64,000 nucleotides of DNA from Bacteroidales bacterium M7 (GTDB taxonomy: Bacteria > Bacteroidota > Bacteroidia > Bacteroidales > Muribaculaceae), in contig LUJR01000024.1 of the NCBI GenBank assembly GCA_001689515.1, positions 1-64,000 on the forward strand, in the 5' to 3' direction. Positions 42,620 to 51,826 of this stretch are shown here, one piece after another; position 1 is the first letter of the stretch; each line of letters begins with the position of its first letter. The notes beneath the pieces were generated by a model. The model made no database searches. It saw only the letters and a program-made list of their open reading frames with translations, and was not told the origin of the DNA. A program made the translations under genes and the position numbers.

Positions 42620-42628
42620 TAACTTTAC
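42620..42628 (+). promoter_or_regulatory. -7 element upstream of the dcw cluster
   Basis: TAACTTTAC, a one-base variant of the -7 box, 54 nt before rsmH. The -33 site is only a weak TTTC match. Confidence 0.45.
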
Positions 42629-42682
42629 AAACTCCAAGGTACTACATCCGATAACCACGATTTAAACTCTCTGAAACGCATC

Positions 42683-43600
42683 ATGACCGACGTTCCCTAC
42701 CACATACCGGCACTGCTGCCGCAAGCACTTGAAGGGCTGAATATCAGACCTGACGGGACGTATGTCGATGTGACTTTCGGCGGCGGAGGGCACTCCCGCG
42801 CCATTCTTGGGCTGCTGTCGCCGTCGGGTCGGCTCTGCGCCTTCGACCAGGATGCCGAGGCGATAGCCAACGCCCCTGCCGACGACAGGCTGACGATGAT
42901 CCACGGCAACTTCCGCTATCTGACCAACTACCTCCGCTATGAGGGCGTGGAGTGGGTGGACGGTCTGCTCGGAGACTTGGGCGTGTCGTTTCACCACTTC
43001 GATGCCGCCGAGAGAGGTTTCTCTTTCCGTGCCGACGGTCCGCTCGACATGCGCATGAACCAGGCGGCAGCCCTGTCGGCAGCCGAGCTGCTCAATACCG
43101 CCACCACCGAGCGTCTGACCGACATCTTGCGGCTCTACGGAGAGCTTAAGGACGCTCCGCGCATAGCACGTGCCGTAGACCGCGCCCGCCAGGCGGCTCC
43201 GTTTGTCACCGTGCAGGACCTGCTTGATGTCGTGTCGCCGATGATGAACCCCAAGAGGGAGAAGAAAGACTTGGCATGCGTGTTCCAGGCACTCCGCATC
43301 GAAGTCAACGATGAGATGGGTGCTCTGCGCAGCCTGCTTGACTCCACCCTCAAGGTGACGCGCCCCGGCAGCCGCCTCGCCATCATCACTTACCACAGCC
43401 TCGAAGACCGCATGGTCAAGAACTTCATGCGCACCGGCAACGTTGAGGGTAAGGACGACGTGGACTTCTACGGGCGCCGCCGCACACCGTGGAAGCTCAT
43501 CACATCCAAGCCCGTCACCGCCTCGGAGGAGGAAGTGGCTGCCAACCCGCGCAGCCGTTCAGCCAAGCTCCGCGTAGCCGAGCGCATCGGCATGGATTAA
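42683..43600 (+). CDS. rsmH: 16S rRNA (cytosine-1402-N4)-methyltransferase
   Basis: Modifies C1402 of 16S rRNA. The 305-aa protein has the SAM motif DVTFGGGGHSRAIL and the blocks GLLGDLGVSFHHFD, SFRADGPLDMRMN, QALRIEVNDE and YHSLEDRMVK. It opens the dcw cluster. mraZ, usual upstream neighbour, is not present in this window; the accessory island is there instead. The start is ATG 42683. Confidence 0.96.
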   Translation: MTDVPYHIPALLPQALEGLNIRPDGTYVDVTFGGGGHSRAILGLLSPSGRLCAFDQDAEAIANAPADDRLTMIHGNFRYLTNYLRYEGVEWVDGLLGDLGVSFHHFDAAERGFSFRADGPLDMRMNQAAALSAAELLNTATTERLTDILRLYGELKDAPRIARAVDRARQAAPFVTVQDLLDVVSPMMNPKREKKDLACVFQALRIEVNDEMGALRSLLDSTLKVTRPGSRLAIITYHSLEDRMVKNFMRTGNVEGKDDVDFYGRRRTPWKLITSKPVTASEEEVAANPRSRSAKLRVAERIGMD

Positions 43601-43655
43601 CCATACTATTACCCTGCAGCCAGCATCACGATAAACAGTTCATCCATCAGCAGCA

Positions 43656-44009
43656 ATGTCGCAGAAAGACGGTCAGCCATCATATACCACCCCTATGGGC
43701 TACGTGCGCCGTGTGACCCACGGCCAGGTCATCAGTGCGGAGTTTTTCCGCCGCCACTGGGGCATCACCGCGCTGGTGGTGGTGTTTCTGCTGCTCTATA
43801 TCACCAACAAATACTACTGCCAGACCTCCATGGAGGAGATCCGCGCCCTCAACAAGGAACTGGAGCTGGTCAAGACCGAGCGCATACGCGCCAAGAGCGT
43901 CTACATGAGCCGCACACGCGAAAGCTCCATGCAGGCACTCATCGACAGCCTCCACCTGGGGCTTAGTGTACAGACACGTCCACCGTTCAAGATAACCGAA
44001 GACCGATGA
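43656..44009 (+). CDS. ftsL: FtsL-like cell division protein
   Basis: A 117-aa bitopic protein: a cytoplasmic N-terminus, one membrane segment (GITALVVVFLLLYIT) and a periplasmic coiled-coil-like stretch (EIRALNKELELVKTERIRAK). Recognised by position between rsmH and ftsI rather than by sequence, which is normal for this family. The stop overlaps the ftsI ATG by 4 nt. Confidence 0.82.
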   Translation: MSQKDGQPSYTTPMGYVRRVTHGQVISAEFFRRHWGITALVVVFLLLYITNKYYCQTSMEEIRALNKELELVKTERIRAKSVYMSRTRESSMQALIDSLHLGLSVQTRPPFKITEDR

Positions 44010-46090
44010 AGAAGTCAGGCAAACGCACCATCCTCCTCCGCTATGCCGTGGTCATAGCGCTGATACTGCTTTTCTCCGCCACCATCATGTCGAAGGTGAT
44101 GGACACGTCGGTTTTCACCGCCGAGAAGTGGAACGAGAAAGCCAAAGAAATACTTGACAAGCGCACAGTCATCCATCCCGAGCGCGGCAACATACTCGCC
44201 GCCGACGGCAGTGTGCTTGCCACCAACCTCAACTTCTACACCCTGCGCATCGACTACCGCACAGAGCAGTTTGCCGAGGACAGCCTGCGCAAGCATGTAG
44301 GGGAGCTTGCCACAGCCCTCGCCAAGGAGTTTCCGCCCAAGACAGCCACACAGTGGCGAGACATGCTTCTCAAACCGCTGTCGAAACCCAAGGACAAGCG
44401 TCCGCGCAGCTTCCGTCTGCTCGCCAACCTGTCACATGCCGATGTGCAGAAGGTCAAGCAGATGCCATTTTTCGGCGACCTGAGCCGTAACCGCAGCGGA
44501 CTCTACAGCGAGACCACCCGCCGCCGCACCAACCCCTACGGCGACATGGCGCGCCGAAGCGTAGGCAAGGTCGGGCAGACAGCCGAGTGCAGCGAAGTCC
44601 ACGGCATCAGCGGACTCGAACGCGCCCTCGACTCCCTGCTCTACGGAGTGCCCGGCGTAGCCGAGAAGAAGGCACTGACCCACGGCATAGTCAACTGGGC
44701 GAAGACCGAAGCCGTGCCCGGCTACGATGTGGTCACCACCATCGACATCAACATGCAGGACATCGTAGAGAACGAATTGAACTCCATCCTCTCATACGTA
44801 CAAGCCGACTGGGGCGTGGCGGTGTTGATGGATGTGGAGACCGGCGACATCAAGGCGATATCCAACTTGGAGAAGAATCCCCTCGGGGGCAACTACATAG
44901 AGGCTATGAACCGCGCCGTGCTCGGCTACGAGCCAGGCTCGGTGGTCAAGACCCTGTCGATGCTGATAGCACTTGAAGAGGGAGTAGTGACAGACCTTGA
45001 CGAGGTGATACCCACCGGCAAGTGCATGTATATGGGACGCCCCATCACCGACAGCCATGCCACCACATCGCTCAAAGTGCGCGAAGTGCTCGAGCAGTCG
45101 TCGAACATAGCCATGACACGCATCATCACGCGCCACTTCGAAGCCAACCCCGGCGAATTCTACTCGCGCATCAAAGAGCTCGGTTTCCTCAAGCCGATGC
45201 ACACCGGCATCTCCGGCGAGACCGTGCCTCGCATCGACTCCGTGCCCTCCAACCGCGGAGGCAGATTAGTGCTGTCGCGTCAGTGCTTCGGCTACGCCAC
45301 CGAGATACCGCCGCTCTACACCCTCGCGCTCTACAACGCCATAGCCAACGACGGCGCATTTGTGCGTCCGCGCCTGTTCAAGCGGCTCATCAACTCAGAG
45401 CTGGGCATAGACTCCGTGCTGCCTGTGTCGTATATCAAAGACCGCATCTGCTCGCGTGAAAACGCAGCCATACTCCGCGACATGCTCAAGCGCGTAGTGT
45501 GGGGCAAGCACGGCACGGGACGCTCGCTGCAAAACGATTATGTAGCCCTTGCCGGCAAGACCGGGACATCGTACATGATCGAGAACGGGCAGTATGTCAC
45601 CTCGAAGAAGCGACTCACCTTCTGCGGTTACTTCCCTGCCGACAAGCCCAAATACAGCTGCATCGTGCTGACCTGCGCGCCCAAAGTCAACTGGCTCGGA
45701 GCCGCATCGACCTCCGGGCAGATCATGCGCAACATAGCCATGAAGATGTATTCGCGCGGCATGCTCGGCGACAACTCCGACTATCATGCCGAAGAGCCCC
45801 ACGGCGATGTGCCGAGGCTCGCAGCCGGGGTGGGCAACGACCGCCGTCAGCAGCTGCGTGACGCATTCGGCATCAGCGGACAGTTGCGAGTGCTGCGCAC
45901 ACCGTCGGGCGAGACACGCGCCGGGCATGTGCCGAGTGTCATCGGCATGGATCTGCGCTCCGCTATCGCCTCGCTTGAGTCAGCCGGGTACAATGTCAGC
46001 CACAGCGGCACCGGGTGCGTGATAGCTTCCGTGCCTGCCGCGGGGACACCTGCCAAGGCAGGTACGCGGGTGGCGTTGACGCTGAAATAA
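44006..46090 (+). CDS. ftsI: Division-specific penicillin-binding protein (FtsI/PBP3-like) with PASTA domain
   Basis: Septal peptidoglycan transpeptidase. The 694-aa protein has one N-terminal membrane anchor, a dimerisation domain and a transpeptidase domain with SxxK at S312-K315 (GSVVK), SxN at S365-S366-N367 and KTG at K518 (GKTGTS). A PASTA-like C-terminus (VPSVIGMDLRSAIASLESAG to the end) follows. It overlaps ftsL by 4 nt; murE follows after 49 nt. Confidence 0.95.
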   Translation: MKKSGKRTILLRYAVVIALILLFSATIMSKVMDTSVFTAEKWNEKAKEILDKRTVIHPERGNILAADGSVLATNLNFYTLRIDYRTEQFAEDSLRKHVGELATALAKEFPPKTATQWRDMLLKPLSKPKDKRPRSFRLLANLSHADVQKVKQMPFFGDLSRNRSGLYSETTRRRTNPYGDMARRSVGKVGQTAECSEVHGISGLERALDSLLYGVPGVAEKKALTHGIVNWAKTEAVPGYDVVTTIDINMQDIVENELNSILSYVQADWGVAVLMDVETGDIKAISNLEKNPLGGNYIEAMNRAVLGYEPGSVVKTLSMLIALEEGVVTDLDEVIPTGKCMYMGRPITDSHATTSLKVREVLEQSSNIAMTRIITRHFEANPGEFYSRIKELGFLKPMHTGISGETVPRIDSVPSNRGGRLVLSRQCFGYATEIPPLYTLALYNAIANDGAFVRPRLFKRLINSELGIDSVLPVSYIKDRICSRENAAILRDMLKRVVWGKHGTGRSLQNDYVALAGKTGTSYMIENGQYVTSKKRLTFCGYFPADKPKYSCIVLTCAPKVNWLGAASTSGQIMRNIAMKMYSRGMLGDNSDYHAEEPHGDVPRLAAGVGNDRRQQLRDAFGISGQLRVLRTPSGETRAGHVPSVIGMDLRSAIASLESAGYNVSHSGTGCVIASVPAAGTPAKAGTRVALTLK

Positions 46091-46139
46091 GTCGTGTATA
46101 AGTCGAATAAATCGTATAAGATATATAAATCAAGAGATA

Positions 46140-47609
46140 ATGAAACGGTTATCGGAACTGATATCATCACTTATCATAGAGGAGCTTTCGGGCGATACCA
46201 CCCGGGAGATTTCCAAGATCACGTTTGACTCACGGGAGGCAGGTCCCGGGGCACTGTTTGTGGCAGTCAGAGGCACCAATGCCGACGGCCACAGCTTCAT
46301 ACCGCAGGTAGTAGCGGCTGGCGCATCAGCAGTGGTGTGCGAGGATGTGCCATCAACGCGTGAGTCGAGCGTCACATACATCAAAGTGCCCAACAGCCAT
46401 GTGGCACTCGGCTACATCGCATCCGCCTGGTATGACAATCCCTCCGCCGCGCTGCGCTTAGTGGGCGTGACAGGCACCAACGGCAAGACCACCACCGCCA
46501 CGCTCATCTACGAGATGGCGCGCCTGATGGGACACAAAGCCGGACTGCTGAGTACAGTGGTCAACCTCATTGATGAGGAAAAGGTCGAGGCGCATCAGAC
46601 CACACCCGATGCCATCACCATCAACGCCCTGCTGCGGCGCATGGTCGATGCCGGATGCACCTACTGCGCCATGGAGGTCAGCAGCCACGCCGCCGAGCAG
46701 CACCGCATAGCCGGGCTGGAATTTGCCGGGGGCATCTTCACCAACCTCACCCGTGACCATCTCGACTACCACAAGACCGTAGAGGCATATCTGGCAGCCA
46801 AAAAGTCATTTTTCGACGGACTGCCGCGCCACTCGTTCGCGCTTACCAACATCGACGACAAGACCGGCATGGTCATGCTGCAGAACACCATGGCTACGCG
46901 CCACACGTACTCGCTCCGCAGCGTCGCCGACTTCACCACCAAGATAGTGGAGAGCCGTCTTGACGGCATGCTCCTGAGCATCAACGGCAGGGAAGTTGAG
47001 ACCATGTTTACCGGACGCTTCAACGCGTATAATCTTACCGCAGTCTACGGCGCATGCGTGCTCTTGGGCTGGGATCCCGAGAAAGTGCTTGTCAACATGA
47101 GCCGACTGGTGCCGGTGGCAGGGCGTTTCCAGTCTGTGCACTCTCCCTTGGGCTACACCGCCATCGTCGACTATGCCCATACACCCGATGCTGTCATCAA
47201 CGTGCTCAACGCCATCCGCGAGGTAGTAGGCACCTCAGGGCGCATCATCACCGTAGTGGGAGCCGGAGGCAACCGCGACAAGGGCAAGCGTCCCATCATG
47301 GCAAAGGAGGCAGCCCTGCGCAGCGACTTCGTGGTGCTGACCAGCGACAACCCCCGCTTCGAAGACCCCGAGGAGATACTCCGCGACATGGAAGCCGGGC
47401 TTGATGCCGAAGCCAGGACCCACACCGTCAGCATCACCGACCGCCGCGAAGCCATCACCGAGGCTTGCCGCATGGCTACGAAGGGCGATGTGGTGCTCAT
47501 AGCCGGCAAGGGACACGAAGACTATCAGGAAGTCAAGGGCGTAAAGCACCACTTTGACGACCGCGAGGTAGTGCTTGACATATTCGCATCGCAAAAACCG
47601 CAAGACTGA
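46140..47609 (+). CDS. murE: UDP-MurNAc-tripeptide synthetase
   Basis: Adds the third residue of the peptide stem. The 489-aa protein has the ATP motif GVTGTNGKTTTATL and the DNPR motif (TSDNPRFEDPEE) typical of enzymes that add meso-diaminopimelate. Length and position are standard. No murF follows here; it must lie elsewhere. mraY starts 7 nt later. Confidence 0.96.
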   Translation: MKRLSELISSLIIEELSGDTTREISKITFDSREAGPGALFVAVRGTNADGHSFIPQVVAAGASAVVCEDVPSTRESSVTYIKVPNSHVALGYIASAWYDNPSAALRLVGVTGTNGKTTTATLIYEMARLMGHKAGLLSTVVNLIDEEKVEAHQTTPDAITINALLRRMVDAGCTYCAMEVSSHAAEQHRIAGLEFAGGIFTNLTRDHLDYHKTVEAYLAAKKSFFDGLPRHSFALTNIDDKTGMVMLQNTMATRHTYSLRSVADFTTKIVESRLDGMLLSINGREVETMFTGRFNAYNLTAVYGACVLLGWDPEKVLVNMSRLVPVAGRFQSVHSPLGYTAIVDYAHTPDAVINVLNAIREVVGTSGRIITVVGAGGNRDKGKRPIMAKEAALRSDFVVLTSDNPRFEDPEEILRDMEAGLDAEARTHTVSITDRREAITEACRMATKGDVVLIAGKGHEDYQEVKGVKHHFDDREVVLDIFASQKPQD

Positions 47610-47616
47610 CCACGAC

Positions 47617-48879
47617 ATGCTGTACTATCTATCTGAGCAATACGACCTGTTTGGCACCACCGTAGCCCGACTGATGGACTATCTGACCGTCCGCTCCGGG
47701 CTGGCATTGCTTCTGTCACTGTTCATAGCCATGGCTTTCGGACAGAAAATCATAGAGCGTCTCCAGAAGATGCAGGTGGGCGAAATCGTGCGCAACCTCG
47801 GCATCGAGGGGCAGATGAGCAAGACCGGCACACCTACAATGGGCGGCATTATCATCATCGTAGCCATACTCGTGTCGACTCTCCTTGTGGGCAATCTGAG
47901 CAACATCTACATGCTGCTGATGATTATAGCCACCGTGTGGATGGGGTTGATAGGCGGTCTGGACGACTACCTGAAGATACGCCGCCACAACAAGGAGGGC
48001 ATGAAAGGCAAGTACAAAATCATCGGTCAGGTGGGTCTGGGACTGATTGTGGGCTTCACCATGCTCGGCAGCCCCGACATAGTGATACGCGAGAACGTAG
48101 CCACCGAGACCCAGACTGACGGCACCGAGCTGATCACATACAAACCCGAAAACGTCAAGGAGACAGTCACGACCCTGCCGTTTGTCAAGGACCACAACTT
48201 CAACTATGACTGGCTGACCCAATGGATGGGTCCGTATGCCGCAACGGGCGGTTGGATAGTGTTTATCCTCGTGACCATCATAGCCGTAGCCGCCACAAGC
48301 AACGGTGCCAACCTTACTGACGGACTTGACGGGCTCTGCACGGGCACGTCAGCCATCATCGGAGTCGCCCTTGCCATCATGGCGTATCTCGGCGGCAATA
48401 TCGTGTATGCGTCGTATCTCAACATCATGTATGTGCCCGATTCGGGCGAATTGGTTGTGTACATGGCGGCATTCATCGGTGCGCTGATAGGCTTCCTGTG
48501 GTACAATGCCTACCCGGCTCAGGTGTTCATGGGCGATACGGGGTCGCTGACCATCGGCGGCATCATCGCCGTGTTTGCCATCTTGATCCACAAGGAGCTG
48601 CTGATACCCATCCTCTGCGCGATATTCTTCGTCGAGGACCTGTCGGTGATGCTCCAGGTGGCATATTTCAAGATTACCAAGCGTCGCAGCGGCACCGGCA
48701 AGCGCATATTCAAGATGACCCCCCTGCACCATCATTTCCAGAAGCAGGGCAATGCCGGGATAGACGCGCTGCTCCAGGCGCCGCTCAAGGCAATTCCCGA
48801 ATCTAAGATAGTGATACGTTTCTGGATTGTGGGGATATTTCTGGCAGCGATTACATTTGTGACATTGAAGATACGATAA
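47617..48879 (+). CDS. mraY: Phospho-MurNAc-pentapeptide translocase
   Basis: Membrane enzyme forming lipid I. The 420-aa protein has about ten membrane segments and the catalytic blocks TPTMGGIIII, DDYLKIRRHNKEGMKGKYK, GANLTDGLDGLCTG and MGDTGSLTIGG, with PLHHHFQKQG near the end. Start 47617 (MLYYLSEQYDL) follows the murE stop by 7 nt; the 14 codons upstream belong to murE. A longer insert than in E. coli lies between the early membrane segments, as in other Bacteroidetes. Confidence 0.96.
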   Translation: MLYYLSEQYDLFGTTVARLMDYLTVRSGLALLLSLFIAMAFGQKIIERLQKMQVGEIVRNLGIEGQMSKTGTPTMGGIIIIVAILVSTLLVGNLSNIYMLLMIIATVWMGLIGGLDDYLKIRRHNKEGMKGKYKIIGQVGLGLIVGFTMLGSPDIVIRENVATETQTDGTELITYKPENVKETVTTLPFVKDHNFNYDWLTQWMGPYAATGGWIVFILVTIIAVAATSNGANLTDGLDGLCTGTSAIIGVALAIMAYLGGNIVYASYLNIMYVPDSGELVVYMAAFIGALIGFLWYNAYPAQVFMGDTGSLTIGGIIAVFAILIHKELLIPILCAIFFVEDLSVMLQVAYFKITKRRSGTGKRIFKMTPLHHHFQKQGNAGIDALLQAPLKAIPESKIVIRFWIVGIFLAAITFVTLKIR

Positions 48880-48882
48880 CAG

Positions 48883-50265
48883 ATGATTATGAAAGATATG
48901 GAAAAAAATATACCTGAAGCCGGACGCTTGGTGGTGCTCGGCGGAGGGGAGAGCGGCGTAGGAGCCGCCATACTCGGCAAGGACAAGGGTTGGGAGGTGT
49001 TTCTCAGCGACTACGGCAAGGTGTCGGGTCACTACGCCTCCATGCTTGACCGCGAACAGATAGAGTGGGAGCAGGGTGGACACACGATGGAACGCATACT
49101 CAATGCCGACCTCGTGGTCAAGAGTCCCGGCATCGCTTTCGAGACCCCTGTGATGCGCGCCATCGCTGATAAAGGCATCAAGGTGGTCAGCGAGATAGAA
49201 TTTGCCGGCTATTACACCGACTCGCGCATGGTGTGCATCACTGGCAGCAACGGCAAGACCACTACCACCATGCTCACCTACCACATACTGACCAAGGCGG
49301 GGCTTGACGTAGGTCTCGCCGGCAACGTGGGCAACTCGCTTGCCCTGCAGGTGGCGCGTGAGCCTCACGACATCTATGTCATAGAGCTGTCGAGCTTCCA
49401 GCTTGACAACATGTATGACTTCAAGGCAAACATAGCAGTGCTGATGAACATCACCCCCGACCATCTCGACCGCTATGACCATGAGATGCAGAACTACGTC
49501 AACGCGAAATTCCGCATCCTCAACAATCTCACCCCAGAGGACGCATTCATATTCTGGAACGACGACCCCGTCATCACCGAGCAGCTCCGCCACGTCACCA
49601 CCGAGGCAGCCCGCTATCCGTTTGCCGAGACCGAAGAGCCCGATGTGGCAGCGTATGTCGACGGTCAGGGCGATGTGGAGTTCCATACCCCCGGCACATC
49701 GATGACCATGCCCCGCGCCGACCTCGCCCTCAACGGTCTGCACAACCTCTACAACTCCATGGCAGCCGGACTGTCCGCCTGTCTGCTCAACATCAAGAAA
49801 GATGTCATCAGCAAGGCTCTCGGCGACTTCGAGGGCGTGGAGCACCGACTGGAGCCTGTGGCAGTCATTGACGGTGTGCGCTACATCAACGACTCCAAGG
49901 CGACCAACGTCAACAGCACATGGTATGCACTCGAGAGCATGCCCAAGTCACGCACCACCGTGCTTATCCTCGGCGGCAAGGACAAGGGCAACGACTACAG
50001 CGAAATCCTCCCCTTGGTGCGCGAGAAAGTCAAAGGCATAGTGGCGATGGGGCTCCACAACGAGAAAATCATGGATTTCTTCGGAGCGGAAGTGCCTCAG
50101 ATAGTCAGCACCGACTCGCTTGCCGATGCGATGGCAGAGTGCCGCAAGATGGCAGAGGAGGGTGACACAGTGCTGCTGTCGCCCTGCTGCGCGAGCTTCG
50201 ACCTCTTCACGAGCTATGAGGACCGCGGCGAGAAGTTCAAGGTGGCAGTGAGAGAGATGATTTAA
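48883..50265 (+). CDS. murD: UDP-MurNAc-L-alanine:D-glutamate ligase
   Basis: Cytosolic Mur ligase adding D-Glu. The 460-aa protein has GSNGKTTTTML, the NITPDHLDRY block and INDSKATNVNSTWYALES. The start may be 48883, 48889 or 48898; the last (MEKNIPEAGR) is the minimal form. A family A pair separates it from ftsW, an unusual break in the cluster. Confidence 0.95.
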   Translation: MIMKDMEKNIPEAGRLVVLGGGESGVGAAILGKDKGWEVFLSDYGKVSGHYASMLDREQIEWEQGGHTMERILNADLVVKSPGIAFETPVMRAIADKGIKVVSEIEFAGYYTDSRMVCITGSNGKTTTTMLTYHILTKAGLDVGLAGNVGNSLALQVAREPHDIYVIELSSFQLDNMYDFKANIAVLMNITPDHLDRYDHEMQNYVNAKFRILNNLTPEDAFIFWNDDPVITEQLRHVTTEAARYPFAETEEPDVAAYVDGQGDVEFHTPGTSMTMPRADLALNGLHNLYNSMAAGLSACLLNIKKDVISKALGDFEGVEHRLEPVAVIDGVRYINDSKATNVNSTWYALESMPKSRTTVLILGGKDKGNDYSEILPLVREKVKGIVAMGLHNEKIMDFFGAEVPQIVSTDSLADAMAECRKMAEEGDTVLLSPCCASFDLFTSYEDRGEKFKVAVREMI

Positions 50266-50290
50266 GATAAAAATATAAATAATACAAGCC

Positions 50291-50378
50291 TGTAGGGACA
50301 TGCCGTGGCATGTCCGCGAGTGGCAACAGAAGTCAGATACCAGTGACTATTGCGGACATGCCACGGCATGTCCCTACA
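50291..50378. repeat. Family A inverted pair inside the dcw cluster
   Basis: Units 50291-50317 and 50352-50378, heads outward, 34-nt spacer, between murD and ftsW. Confidence 0.9.
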
Positions 50379-50401
50379 GGAAATATAAAATCATATAAAC
50401 G

Positions 50402-51817
50402 ATGGCTACGGTAGCATATAACCCTGAGGAGGCAGAGGCGCGGACAGCGCAGGCTGCGCCACGGACGGCGGCTGTGGATGAGTTGAAGCCCGTGGCTAAG
50501 GGAGACCCCTATATCTGGGGCGTGTACATATTTCTGGTGCTGGTATCGATAATCGAGCTTTACAGCGCATCGTCGCGCGAAGTGGTCACTTCGGGCACTT
50601 TGGGCGTGTTTGCCCCCATCGTGCGCCATATAGGCACGCTGCTGCTGGGCTTCGTGTGCATATTGCTGCTCCAGCGTGTGCATTACAGCAAGATTGCCAA
50701 ATGGATACCGCCGTTTGCCCTTGCATCCGCCGCCCTGATGGGCTACGTGATGGTGGCAGGCGATGTGGTCAATGGCGCGCGTCGCTCCATCAACCTGTTT
50801 ATCACCATACAGCCGAGCGAGATGATCAAACTCGCAGCCCCGCTGTGCATAGCCTTGGTGCTGGCGCGTACCCAAAACCGCCGCAACCGCGAGCTTCAGA
50901 CCCCCGGAGTGTGGGTGTCCGTAACCATAGTTGTGGGCTACTGTGCGCTGCTCATCACCCAGGGCATGACCAACACGCTGCTGCTGATAGGCATCAGTCT
51001 GTCGATGCTCGTCATCGGCGGGTCGCGCTGGCGGACACTCGGCAAGGTGTTCCTCTTCTACTTCGGAGTGCTGATAGTGCTCGGTGCCGCCTACATACTC
51101 ATCTCGCCGACCGACTCGTCAGACAGCCGCCAGGACGAGAAGTCGCGCAAGGAAATCAGCGAACTCGTGGAGGCAGGGCAGCTGACCTCCACCCAGCAGT
51201 TTCTGCTTGACCGCTTCGGCGACAAGGGGCGTGTCGGCACATGGGTGATGCGTCTCATACGCCACTCGTCAGACGGCGATGTGCCCAAATACGAGCAGGA
51301 CATCACCGACAAGAACGCCCAGGAGATGTATGCCTATATGGCACAGGCGCGCGGAGGAGTGATAGGCGTCGGTCCCGGCAATTCGCGTGAGACCTCCCGC
51401 TTGCCCCTCGCATTTTCCGACTACATATACTCCATCATCATAGAGGAGACCGGGCTTGCCGGGGCAGCATTCGTGCTGTTTCTCTACCTGCTACTGCTCG
51501 GGCGCGCCAGTTCGATAGCTTCGCGGTGCTCCAGGGCGTTTCCAGCCCTGCTCGTCATCGGTATGGCGGTCACGGTGGTGATGCAAGCTCTGTTCCATAT
51601 GGCTATCGTCACAGGCGTATTCCCTGTGTCGGGTCAGCCGTTGCCCCTCATATCCAAGGGGGGGTGCTCGATACTTATGGTGTCGATAGCATTCGGCATC
51701 ATGCTCAGCGTCAGCCGCTACGCCGTCAGAGGCAGTGACAAGAAGACCAACATACGCCGCGAAATCAATGCACTTCCCGAAGAAATCAGCGGCGACAACC
51801 TTACAATGATAGACTAA
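50402..51817 (+). CDS. ftsW: SEDS peptidoglycan glycosyltransferase FtsW
   Basis: A 471-aa SEDS family protein that polymerises glycan strands at the septum with FtsI. About ten membrane segments; family blocks INLFITIQPSEMIKLAAPLC, a long periplasmic loop (DSSDSRQDEKSRKEISE) and GQPLPLISKGGCSILM. Placement between murD and murG favours FtsW over RodA. It begins 23 nt after the family A pair. Confidence 0.94.
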   Translation: MATVAYNPEEAEARTAQAAPRTAAVDELKPVAKGDPYIWGVYIFLVLVSIIELYSASSREVVTSGTLGVFAPIVRHIGTLLLGFVCILLLQRVHYSKIAKWIPPFALASAALMGYVMVAGDVVNGARRSINLFITIQPSEMIKLAAPLCIALVLARTQNRRNRELQTPGVWVSVTIVVGYCALLITQGMTNTLLLIGISLSMLVIGGSRWRTLGKVFLFYFGVLIVLGAAYILISPTDSSDSRQDEKSRKEISELVEAGQLTSTQQFLLDRFGDKGRVGTWVMRLIRHSSDGDVPKYEQDITDKNAQEMYAYMAQARGGVIGVGPGNSRETSRLPLAFSDYIYSIIIEETGLAGAAFVLFLYLLLLGRASSIASRCSRAFPALLVIGMAVTVVMQALFHMAIVTGVFPVSGQPLPLISKGGCSILMVSIAFGIMLSVSRYAVRGSDKKTNIRREINALPEEISGDNLTMID

Positions 51818-51826
51818 AAATCAGAT

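Noticed and set aside
48349..49845. Antisense frame of 498 codons over mraY and murD
   Set aside because: Crosses the border of two well-supported genes and encodes a His/Val-rich sequence with no family features.
50291..50378. Family A pairs considered as CRISPR repeats
   Set aside because: Units are inverted, not direct; spacing is short and variable, there is no array, and no cas genes are present.
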